From positions 1,160,730 to 1,224,729 of the forward strand of contig NZ_JAKFGM010000001.1 in assembly GCF_021502585.1 (NCBI RefSeq): a DNA stretch of 64,000 bases, written 5' to 3'. This document shows positions 53,282 through 64,000 of the stretch, piece after piece. This DNA comes from Sphingomonas cremea (GTDB lineage Bacteria > Pseudomonadota > Alphaproteobacteria > Sphingomonadales > Sphingomonadaceae). Each line of letters starts with the position of its first letter. Position 1 is the first letter of the stretch. Below the pieces are notes generated by a model. That model was given only the letters and a program-made list of their open reading frames with translations, did not search any database and was not told the origin of the DNA. The position numbers and the translations under genes were made by a program.

Positions 53282-54274
53282 ATGACAGCCTATCTTCCGA
53301 CAATTAAGCAGCTGCAATATCTGGTCGCGCTTCGACAGCATGGGCATTTCGGCAAAGCGGCCGAGGCCAGCTTCGTTACTCAATCGACGCTTTCCGCTGG
53401 ACTTCGGGAGCTGGAAACCTTGCTTGGCGTGACGCTCGTCGAGCGGACCAGGCGCGTCGTTCGCTTTACCCCTTTGGGCCTAAAGGTGTCCGACAAGGCG
53501 GTTCGGGTGCTTCGCGAATGCGAGGAGTTGGCCGACATCGCCCGCGCGGAAGGTCAGCCGCTGCATGGCGAGCTGCGAATGGGCGTCATACCGACCATCG
53601 CCCCGTTCCTGTTGCCGGCCATGTTGCCGCGCCTTCGGAATCAATGGCCCAGCCTGAAGCTGTATCTGCGGGAGGAAACCAGCCAGGCCGCCTGCGATGC
53701 CCTCCACCGCGGCCAGCTGGATTGCGTACTTCTCGCCATGCCTTACGCATGCGGCGAGGTCGACAAGGCCAATTTGTTCGACGACCGGCTTTTCGTCGCC
53801 TTTCCCCGAGGCGAAGCTCCCGATGAAGCGGCGGTCGACCCTGGCACGATCGATGAGAATCGGCTGCTCTTGCTTGAAGACGGACACTGCCTGAAGGACC
53901 ATGCATTGTCTGCGTGCAACAGGCCCGAACTGCGTGCCGAGGCGGCCATCATGGGGACCTCGCTGCATACGCTGGTTCAAATGGTCGACAATGGCCTCGG
54001 CCTTACGTTCGTGCCCGCAATGGCGATCGACGCAGGTATTCTCGAAGGGACCGGCGTCGACGTGCGGCCGTTAAAGTCCGACCATGGCTTCCGGCGAATT
54101 GCGCTGGTCTGGCGCCGGTCGAGCCCGCGCGAAGTCGAATTCCAGATGCTCGCCGAAACGCTGCGTCAAATCGCCGCCTCTGTTATTCGAATCCCAGCGA
54201 CAGGCAAACCGGCCTCACCCGGCGCAGCCGCGCCGCAGGTAACGCCCGCTTTGGCCGAGTCCGGTTCCGCCTGA
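53282..54274 (+). CDS. oxyR: Hydrogen-peroxide-responsive regulator OxyR
   Basis: LysR family regulator of 330 residues from the ATG at 53282. The helix-turn-helix is LPTIKQLQYLVALRQHGHFGKAAE followed by SFVTQSTLSAGLRELE. The effector domain contains Cys residues at the expected sensor region: HCLKDHALSACNRPEL, the typical CxxxHxxxxC spacing of OxyR. It is flanked by ahpC (divergent) and katG (convergent), the two classic OxyR targets. The C-terminal 25 residues are a Pro/Ala-rich tail beyond the usual end. Confidence 0.95.
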   Translation: MTAYLPTIKQLQYLVALRQHGHFGKAAEASFVTQSTLSAGLRELETLLGVTLVERTRRVVRFTPLGLKVSDKAVRVLRECEELADIARAEGQPLHGELRMGVIPTIAPFLLPAMLPRLRNQWPSLKLYLREETSQAACDALHRGQLDCVLLAMPYACGEVDKANLFDDRLFVAFPRGEAPDEAAVDPGTIDENRLLLLEDGHCLKDHALSACNRPELRAEAAIMGTSLHTLVQMVDNGLGLTFVPAMAIDAGILEGTGVDVRPLKSDHGFRRIALVWRRSSPREVEFQMLAETLRQIAASVIRIPATGKPASPGAAAPQVTPALAESGSA

Positions 54275-54285
54275 TCCCGCGTTCG

Positions 54286-56571
<2,286 letters not shown>

Positions 56572-57138
56572 TTAGTCCATGTGTCTGATGCCAATCCGAA
56601 GATAATCGTAGCCGGTGACCAGGGTAAGCACGGCCGCGGTCCATAGGGTGGCAAGCCCCACCTGGTGGACCCACAGGTCGTTCGGAAAAGCTCCGCCCAG
56701 GATCAGCGCGCCGAGCGAAACCAGCTGAAAAGTCGTCTTCCACTTTGCCAGCCGGCTGACCGGCATCGACACGTTCAGCGGGGCAAGAAACTCGCGGAGG
56801 CCGGAGACAATGATCTCACGCAGCAGGATGACCATCGCCGGGATGATATGGAGTCCGTGTATCACCGGTTCGCCGGACATCTTGCGGCTGGCAGACAGCA
56901 TCAGGATTACCGCCGCCACCATGATCTTGTCGGCGATCGGATCGAGGAATTGCCCCAGCCGGGAGATGCGCCCCTGCGCGCGAGCCAGGTAGCCGTCGAA
57001 ATAATCGGTTATTCCGACCATGCAGTAGAGGACGAACGTAATTGCATAGTCGATCGGCGTCGGACGCCACAGCAGGAAGACCAGGATCGGCACCGCCAGG
57101 ATCCGTGACAAGGTCAGCAGGTTGGGCAGCGTCAGCAT
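56572..57138 (-). CDS. pgsA: CDP-diacylglycerol-glycerol-3-phosphate 3-phosphatidyltransferase
   Basis: Integral membrane enzyme of 188 residues for phosphatidylglycerol synthesis. The CDP-alcohol phosphotransferase motif DYFDGYLARAQGRISRLGQF (continuing LDPIAD) has all four metal-binding Asp residues. About five transmembrane helices. The ATG at 57138 begins the typical LTLPNLLTLSRILAVP; an ATG-like codon 9 residues upstream is less likely. It diverges from an LplT-like transporter gene, another phospholipid-related function. Confidence 0.93.
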   Translation of the reverse strand: MLTLPNLLTLSRILAVPILVFLLWRPTPIDYAITFVLYCMVGITDYFDGYLARAQGRISRLGQFLDPIADKIMVAAVILMLSASRKMSGEPVIHGLHIIPAMVILLREIIVSGLREFLAPLNVSMPVSRLAKWKTTFQLVSLGALILGGAFPNDLWVHQVGLATLWTAAVLTLVTGYDYLRIGIRHMD

Positions 57139-57233
57139 CGCAACACTGGCTAAGGCAAGGCGCAACGATTGGACAGACCCAAAACGTCACGCTTGCGAGT
57201 GTGGCCTGAGCCGCTATCAGCGTGGGTGCCGAC

Positions 57234-58547
57234 ATGCAGGACAGTGCGCATCTTTTGAGGACTCGGCGATTTCTGCCGATTTTCGTCACTCAGTTTCTGG
57301 GCGCCTTCAACGATAACCTATTCCGTACATCGATGGTGATGCTGGTCATCTATGGCATCTATCGCGACGCGGAGCAGGAAGCGACGTTCAGCGCCATCGC
57401 CGGCGGCCTTTTCATCGCCCCCTTTTTCCTGTTGTCCGCCCTTTCCGGCCAGCTCGCTGACGCTCATGACAAGGCGCTGATCGTTCGGATCGTCAAAAAT
57501 GCCGAGATATTGATCATGCTTGCCGGCGCTGCCGGCCTGATCCTTCATAGCATTCCGCTGCTGCTGCTTGCTCTGTTCGCCATGGGCATTCACTCGACCT
57601 TCTTCGGCCCGATCAAATACGCCATTCTCCCGCAGCACCTTGAACGCGATGAGGTGCTTGGCGGAACCGGGCTGATCGAAGCGGGTACCTACATAGCAAT
57701 CCTGGGCGGAACGATTCTCGGTGGCATATTGGTCCTCCAGAGGCCCGACGGCAGCTACCATGCGGAATGGGCAGCATTGGCGGTAATATTGGTTGCGGCG
57801 ATCGGCCGGTTCGCTGGAGGTTTTGTCCCCGCCGCCCTGCCCGCGCATGACAAGGAAATTCCCGGCTTTCCGGCGCGCGGAATGGATTGGCATATTTTGC
57901 GGGCGTCCATCACCCTGGTGAAGGCGACCATGCATATCCCCCGGCTGTTCCTGGCAATAATGGCGATCAGCTTCTTCTGGGCTATGGGCGCAGTGCTTGC
58001 CGCCCAATTCCCTCCATTGGTCAAAAATGCCCTTGGCGCCGACCAGACCGTCGCCACCCTGTTTCTGGCTACTTTTTCTGTCGGCGTCGCGATCGGTTCG
58101 ATTGCCGTGAACCGCCTGCTCAAGGGGAAGGTCGGCGCCCAATACGCTCCCGCATCCGCCCTTTTGATGGGACTTTTCGTCCTCGACCTATATCGCCGCA
58201 TCAAAGGCTGGCCGGCGGCTGAGGTTGAATTGCGCGATTTATCCGCATTCCTCGCCCTGCCGAATGCCTGGATGATTGTCCTTGACCTGTTGGGCGTCGC
58301 AATTGCGGGCGGCATGTTCGTAGTCCCCCTTTACGCGTTTCTGACAACCACCGTCCCCAAGGCGGAAACCGCGCGCACCATTGCCGCCAACAATATCGTC
58401 AATTCGGGCCTTATGGTCGCGGCAACGCTGATCTTGACCGCGGCAGTTCAGGCGGGCGTGACCGTCGCCGACAGCCTGCTGATCGTCGCCCTGGCCAGCC
58501 TTGTCGCGGCATGGCTTGGTTGGAAGCTTCATCTTGCCTGCGACTAA
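57234..58547 (+). CDS. MFS transporter, LplT-like (lysophospholipid flippase type)
   Basis: Membrane protein of 437 residues with about 11-12 helices. The start FLPIFVTQFLGAFNDNLFRTSMVML and SGQLADAHDKALIVRIVKNAEIL, HSTFFGPIKYAILPQHL and GLIEAGTYIAILGGTILGG are hallmarks of LplT and of the transporter half of acyltransferase-MFS fusions, which flip lysophospholipids for re-acylation. Here the acyltransferase/ligase half is absent and would need to be encoded elsewhere. The neighbouring pgsA supports a phospholipid role. A GTG 4 codons earlier is an alternative start. Confidence 0.88.
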   Translation: MQDSAHLLRTRRFLPIFVTQFLGAFNDNLFRTSMVMLVIYGIYRDAEQEATFSAIAGGLFIAPFFLLSALSGQLADAHDKALIVRIVKNAEILIMLAGAAGLILHSIPLLLLALFAMGIHSTFFGPIKYAILPQHLERDEVLGGTGLIEAGTYIAILGGTILGGILVLQRPDGSYHAEWAALAVILVAAIGRFAGGFVPAALPAHDKEIPGFPARGMDWHILRASITLVKATMHIPRLFLAIMAISFFWAMGAVLAAQFPPLVKNALGADQTVATLFLATFSVGVAIGSIAVNRLLKGKVGAQYAPASALLMGLFVLDLYRRIKGWPAAEVELRDLSAFLALPNAWMIVLDLLGVAIAGGMFVVPLYAFLTTTVPKAETARTIAANNIVNSGLMVAATLILTAAVQAGVTVADSLLIVALASLVAAWLGWKLHLACD

Positions 58548-58558
58548 GCGCGGCCAAT

Positions 58559-58729
58559 TCAGGCGAGAAAGACCGTCATGAATAGGAAGCCGCCGACAAA
58601 GGTAATGGCGAAGAGCCTGATATCGTCGGCTAGGGTCGACGGAGCAGCGACTGCCGCGGCGGCATAGTTGTCCTTCCGGCCAAAGCGGCTGGATTGGAGC
58701 TGGCGGTCGGAAGTTTCGTCGGTCAGCAT
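58559..58729 (-). CDS. Single-pass membrane microprotein, 56 residues
   Basis: The frame opens MLTDETSDRQLQSSRF, then a polar, Ala-rich part, then a C-terminal transmembrane helix (IRLFAITFVGGFLFMTVFLA) running to the end. Composition and codon use look coding. It converges on the LplT-like gene with 11 bases between stops. No family is recognised; other sphingomonads may carry similar tail-anchored peptides. Confidence 0.55.
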   Translation of the reverse strand: MLTDETSDRQLQSSRFGRKDNYAAAAVAAPSTLADDIRLFAITFVGGFLFMTVFLA

Positions 58730-58833
58730 GGGAAATACTTAACGCCTTTTTTACCAAGGCATCAACGGTTCCAACCGGCACACTGATCCACGCGTCCCAC
58801 GACGGGACGATATAGTCCTGCAATGATCGAAGT

Positions 58834-60450
58834 TCAGCCGCTTCGGCGGGCGGAAACTGTCGGCGTTGGCACGCTATGGCGCGATCGCAGCAACGCTGTC
58901 GCCTGGTCGCCGCTCATCGGCTTGCCGAAGTACCAGCCCTGGCCGACTGCGCAGCCGAAGCCGGCGACCGCCGCATGAGTGGCAGCATCCTCGATGCCCT
59001 CGACTGTGACTGGAACCCGAATAGCCTCGGCCAGCGTCGTAACGGCGCGAACGATCGCCGCGCTTTCCGGATCGTCGACCAGCTTTGAAACGAAACTTCG
59101 GTCGATCTTGATCACGTCGAACGGCAGCGACCGAAGATGGGCAAGCGATGAAAAGCCGGTTCCGAAATCGTCGAGAGCGAGCCGGATTCCCTGATTCTTG
59201 AGGCTGGTGACGATCGTCCGGGCCAGGTCCAGGTCGGCAAATAGCGAACTTTCGGTGATTTCGACGACCAGCCGCTCGGCCGGAAAACCCGCTTCCGCCA
59301 GCAGCCGCACGATGCGCTGGGCGAGCCAGCTGTCGGTAAGTTGCGACGGAGAAATGTTGACCGACAATTTGATCGCCGGATCCCAATTGGCTGCTTGAAT
59401 CAGGGCGGCAAGGATGACCTGTTCGGACAGGCGGCCAATCAGGCCATGTTCCTCGGCGACCGGAATGAAGCGATCGGGCTCGATCAGGCCGCTTAGCGGA
59501 TGATCCCAGCGCGCCAGCACCTCGAAACCCACGATCTCCCCGGTCAGCAGTTCCACTTGAGGTTCGAAGTAGGGAATGAAATGGGCATGCTCCAGACCGT
59601 AGCGGATCCCCTGCTCGATCTCGCTATGGACGATCAGCGCGCGCTCCATGCCTTCATCGAACCAGACCGGCCGGGCCGAACAGCTCGACTTTGCCCGGTC
59701 GAGCGCAATGTCGGCCCTCCGAAGATAGTCGGGAATTTGTCCTTCGCCCGGGTCCGAAGCAGCGATCCCGAGAAATGCTCCTACCTGCACCAGCCGGCCC
59801 TCGGCCTCCATGGGCCTGGTCACCGTGCGAAGCACCCGCTCGGCCAATTGCTCGATCTCGGCCAGCTTCTCCGGCGCAATCGCAAGGGCAATCGCAAATT
59901 CGTCACCGGCAAGGCGCGCGACCAGGTCATCGGGTCCAGCCATCTGCTCCAGTGCCGATGCAATCATCCGCAGCACTCGATCGCCGACGTCATAGCCGTG
60001 GCGATCGTTGATGGCCTTGAACCGATGCAGCTGCAGCGAGAAGATCACCAATTGCTGCCCGTCGATAGCTGCGCGATTTCGCAATTCTTCCCCCCGGTCC
60101 GCGAACCCCTTCCGATTGAGCAGGCCGGTCATGCCATCGGTCGACGCGATCAGGGCCGCCCGCTCCTCGCCCTCGATCCGCATCTCCGTCTCATGCTGCA
60201 GGTCGACGTAACGGCGCCAGCCGAACAGGATCAGCGCGACATTGAGGGTAAGCGCAATCAGCGCGATCTTCAGGCTCGGTCCAAGCCCGTTGCGGGCGTT
60301 GGTCAGCTTTTGGAAGAATTCGCTACCGTTCCAGATCAACAGGACGACGGCGGCGATCAGGATGCCAAGGACCAACACGTCCCGCCGGGCATTGGCGAGC
60401 GACTTACTCCAGTCCCGCGACGCGGACTTTCCTGACGAATTACTACCCAC
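58834..60450 (-). CDS. Membrane GGDEF-EAL protein
   Basis: Protein of 538 residues. Two transmembrane helices (about 25-43 and 62-82) with a short loop precede a GGDEF domain (about 105-265) whose motif reads AGDEF (ARLAGDEFAIAL), and an EAL domain (about 280-525) with EVL in GFEVLARWDHP plus LDDFGTGFSSL and the conserved ITESS and KIDRSF segments. The EAL part keeps the metal-binding acidic residues and should degrade c-di-GMP. AGDEF variants can be active or regulatory. There is no PAS domain. The gene is monocistronic, upstream of nothing related. Confidence 0.9.
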   Translation of the reverse strand: MGSNSSGKSASRDWSKSLANARRDVLVLGILIAAVVLLIWNGSEFFQKLTNARNGLGPSLKIALIALTLNVALILFGWRRYVDLQHETEMRIEGEERAALIASTDGMTGLLNRKGFADRGEELRNRAAIDGQQLVIFSLQLHRFKAINDRHGYDVGDRVLRMIASALEQMAGPDDLVARLAGDEFAIALAIAPEKLAEIEQLAERVLRTVTRPMEAEGRLVQVGAFLGIAASDPGEGQIPDYLRRADIALDRAKSSCSARPVWFDEGMERALIVHSEIEQGIRYGLEHAHFIPYFEPQVELLTGEIVGFEVLARWDHPLSGLIEPDRFIPVAEEHGLIGRLSEQVILAALIQAANWDPAIKLSVNISPSQLTDSWLAQRIVRLLAEAGFPAERLVVEITESSLFADLDLARTIVTSLKNQGIRLALDDFGTGFSSLAHLRSLPFDVIKIDRSFVSKLVDDPESAAIVRAVTTLAEAIRVPVTVEGIEDAATHAAVAGFGCAVGQGWYFGKPMSGDQATALLRSRHSVPTPTVSARRSG

Positions 60451-60577
60451 AACTCCGAGAATTAATCGGGATTGCTTAATTTTTTCTCCACGCCGGAGTG
60501 AAATTGGTCGCCTGCCGCCAACTGCGCAAGGTTGACCGCAAGCAATGCCGATCCCTGGGATCTAATGCAGCTATCGA

Positions 60578-60663
60578 TGGTGCGGACGGCGGGACTCGAA
60601 CCCGCACGCCTCTAGGGGCAGAAGATTTTAAGTCTCCAGCGTCTACCATTCCGCCACGTCCGC
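60578..60663 (-). tRNA. tRNA-Leu (anticodon TAA)
   Basis: An 86-base cloverleaf on the minus strand from GCGGACG to CGTCCGCACCA, with CCA encoded. The D arm is GGCGGAATGGTAGACGC, the anticodon loop CTTAAAA, and a long variable arm (CTGCCCCTAGAGGCG-type) and T arm GCGGGTTCGAGTCCCGC follow, as expected for a class II tRNA. Confidence 0.95.
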
Positions 60664-60699
60664 TAAGCTTCTCCTGCCGCTGGACCGGCGGGAGCGCAA

Positions 60700-60999
60700 C
60701 TATTCGGCGCTGACTTCACCATTTAAGTTCAGCCGCTCGCGCATTTCCTTGCCCGGCTTGAAATAGGGGACGCGCTTGGCTTCCACGTCGACGGCTTCGC
60801 CGGTGCGCGGATTGCGACCCATGCGCGCATCTCGCTGGCGCGTGGAAAAAGCGCCAAAGCCTCGCAGCTCGACCCGGCCGCCCTTGGCAAGCTGGTCGGT
60901 AATGGAGTCGAACAGCGCGCTGACGACATTTTCAACCTCGCGCTGGCTGAGGTCGGGAAAGTCACTGCACAGCTTCTGCACCAGCTCGGAACGGATCAT
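60700..60999 (-). CDS. ihfB: Integration host factor subunit beta
   Basis: DNA-bending protein of 99 residues. [23 protein letters not shown] at the start, [53 protein letters not shown] matches IHF-beta more closely than HU because of the RNPRTGE arm followed by the longer C-terminus. It lies just downstream of rpsA, the classic rpsA-ihfB order, but a terminator lies between them. Confidence 0.92.
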   Translation of the reverse strand: MIRSELVQKLCSDFPDLSQREVENVVSALFDSITDQLAKGGRVELRGFGAFSTRQRDARMGRNPRTGEAVDVEAKRVPYFKPGKEMRERLNLNGEVSAE

Positions 61000-61081
61000 T
61001 AAGGTCCCCGCATTTGTTTAATTTTCGAAGCGCCGCCCCCCGGCGTTGGCGCTTTGCGTATCAGCCTGTTCGCCAAAGGAA

Positions 61082-61115
61082 AAGGGCGCAGATGCAACAC
61101 TGCATCCACGCCCTT
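61082..61115 (-). terminator. Rho-independent terminator of rpsA
   Basis: On the minus strand AAGGGCG-T-GGATGCA pairs with TGCATC-T-GCGCCCTT around GTGT, followed by TTCC after a run of T. It lies 59 bases after the rpsA stop and separates it from ihfB. Confidence 0.8.
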
Positions 61116-61173
61116 CCATTTCGTATCGCTGTGGGACGATAAACGCCCGCCAGCAATGGCTTACGGTCGAAGC

Positions 61174-62895
<1,722 letters not shown>

Positions 62896-63357
62896 AAAGA
62901 AAAACTTCTTTCAAATATTAAGCGTTTCGGCCGCCAGCCGGACCACCATGGTCGGCTTTCCATCTGGCGGGCTTTGAGAAACCCTTGCCGCCTCGCCGGC
63001 CCCATGCCGGTGAAGCATCCGTTGGATGACGGAACGCGCGAAAGCCGCCTAAGGCAAAAAGCGCGTCAGGTGCCGGACCCGCTGGGCCTCGGACCTACGC
63101 GCTCGCCAGGAGACGGGCTTCCGCGAGCGCACTGCACCCGCCGGACGGTGGCGCGCATAGCCCAAAGGGGTGTTGGGGGCAAGAAGTGCGGGCTCATGGT
63201 GCAAAACCGGTCGCTTGCGAACTAACCAGGACGCCACCGGTCTCGATTTGGGACAACAACCTCGCTTAGTTCTTTGATCTAATTCGTAAATCAATCATAG
63301 TTAATACGAATTTAATAAAAGCCCGAGTCGAAATCGGGACATATCGGGGGTTTGGAC
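62896..63357. other. Long intergenic control region between rpsA and the VCBS gene
   Basis: This 462-base gap is the only gene-free stretch over 300 bases. Its left part is the rpsA leader: a 6-bp inverted repeat AAAGAA/TTCTTT (62896-62911) touches the start codon, and a hairpin GCC-GACCA / TGGTC-GGC lies at 62937-62956. The middle (about 63000-63230) is GC-rich with no gene or RNA I can recognise. The right part is AT-rich and holds a CtrA-type site and a hairpin before the VCBS gene. Confidence 0.6.
63301..63315. promoter_or_regulatory. CtrA-type site TTAA-N7-TTAA before the VCBS gene
   Basis: TTAA-TACGAAT-TTAA matches the CtrA core spacing exactly; the base after the second TTAA is T instead of the consensus C. 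It lies 43 bases before the ATG at 63358, a promoter position, in a locally AT-rich stretch. Confidence 0.5.
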
Positions 63358-64000
63358 ATGGCTACTCAAATGACGGGCGGCGGCTCGACGACATCGTTCA
63401 CGAACACGCCGCAGGCAAAAGACGACTATTACGCATTTCTCGAAGATACGCTTCGGAATAACGCGACGCTCTACAACATCGCGACCAACACCATCTTTCT
63501 CGACGTCATGTCGAACGACTTGGGCGGAAGCGCCAAAAGCCTGTTCTCGGTCGAAGACGGAGATGGCAACCCGATCACCGCCGATTATGAGCTGCTCGCC
63601 AAAGACGTGAGTTCGTGCGGCATTTCGCCATGGGAAGCGACCCTGGGCGGCAACTGGGTCCGCATCAACAATGGCAAGATCGAATATCGGATCGCCGACG
63701 GATCCGGGATCCCCGGCCAGGGAGCTGACGTAAACTCGCTGGGCGCCGGACAGGTCTTTTGCGACCAATTCGTCTACGCAATCCGCCTTGGCAACGGCAC
63801 GCTCAGCGAGGCGACCGTCAAGATCAACATCACCGGCGCAAACGACGACGTGGTTCTGCGTGCCGTTACCGATGCGACCATCAGCGATACCGCTGCCAAT
63901 GATGTTTTCCCCAACGTCACAGGAACGCTGACTTCCACCGATCCTGATATCGGTGACGTCCCAACCTATGGCCTCGCCGGCTCGTCCGCCTCGCTCGAGT
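63358..64000 (+). CDS. Large VCBS-type surface protein (5' part only)
   Basis: The frame is open from ATG 63358 to the window edge (214 codons), with GGGGG 7 bases upstream. It begins with a short polar head (MATQMTGGGSTTSFTNTP) and no signal peptide, as in type I-secreted adhesins. A region of about 150 residues (TIFLDVMSNDLGGSAKSLF, YAIRLGNGTLSEATVKINITG) follows, then the VCBS signature ANDDVVLRAVTDATISDTA with TGTLTSTDPDIGDVPTYGL. Such proteins are large repeat adhesins or surface-layer-like exoproteins secreted through a TolC system. The rest, including any RTX repeats, is outside the window. Confidence 0.85.
   Translation, partial: MATQMTGGGSTTSFTNTPQAKDDYYAFLEDTLRNNATLYNIATNTIFLDVMSNDLGGSAKSLFSVEDGDGNPITADYELLAKDVSSCGISPWEATLGGNWVRINNGKIEYRIADGSGIPGQGADVNSLGAGQVFCDQFVYAIRLGNGTLSEATVKINITGANDDVVLRAVTDATISDTAANDVFPNVTGTLTSTDPDIGDVPTYGLAGSSASLE

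Noticed and set aside
60451..60577. TTAA pairs at 60476-60490 as a CtrA site
   Set aside because: The spacing between the TTAA units is 10 rather than 7 bases.
62974..63225. 83-codon frame in the rpsA upstream gap
   Set aside because: No Shine-Dalgarno, atypical composition (Arg/Pro-rich), no recognisable domain; more likely non-coding leader.

Overview
The window is GC-rich, tightly packed bacterial chromosome, most consistent with an alphaproteobacterium of the order Sphingomonadales. This assignment rests on gene content (a DUF6356 protein, DUF2794 next to cysE, accA-xerD beside aroK-aroB, cvpA-cysS downstream of radA, a Flp pilin), on the CCA ends encoded in the tRNA genes, on many GTG/TTG starts, and on two TTAA-N7-TTAA sites of the CtrA type. 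It was made by eye and not tested by any search. I see no insertion sequence, prophage, plasmid gene or CRISPR array. The only recombinase is a housekeeping XerD.

Region 1 (1-11.7 kb) is signalling-rich. It holds a NarX/DesK-type histidine kinase, a DUF1254/DUF1214 lipoprotein, an alpha/beta hydrolase with a DUF2147 partner, a double-domain KaiC-like ATPase translationally coupled to a hybrid histidine kinase, and a HxlR regulator with an SCP2-like tail. It also holds a two-gene unit: a membrane DUF3365-HAMP protein with a c-type haem motif, followed 4 bases later by a TIR-domain protein with two copies of a C-terminal module. This last pair is the best candidate for an undescribed sensor-effector system.

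Region 2 (11.7-20.1 kb) holds an ABC-F ATPase with a one-base frameshift near its 3' end, several small membrane or secreted proteins, folE, a YdhS-like flavoprotein, and clustered copies of an imperfect palindrome lying between genes. Region 3 (20.1-38.5 kb) is core metabolism. It has tRNA-Arg, a nitrilase and glutaredoxin, comF, a Flp pilin, an M48 protease, accA-xerD, aroK-aroB, a compact cvpA-cysS-NifU-like-CPA2 antiporter operon, radA, an MFS exporter and cysK.

Region 4 (38.6-51.7 kb) has a PAS-GGDEF-EAL-PilZ protein, an acyl-CoA dehydrogenase with a MerR regulator and a clear operator, purF, an SDR, an RNB nuclease, a cyclopropane-fatty-acid synthase and cysE-DUF2794. Region 5 (51.7-64 kb) has a TauE/SafE transporter, the peroxide module (ahpC / oxyR / katG around a palindromic site), pgsA, an LplT-like MFS protein, a second GGDEF-EAL protein, tRNA-Leu, ihfB and rpsA. 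It ends with the 5' part of a large VCBS-type surface protein that runs off the window. cysK and cysE together supply the two steps from serine to cysteine, although they are 12 kb apart.
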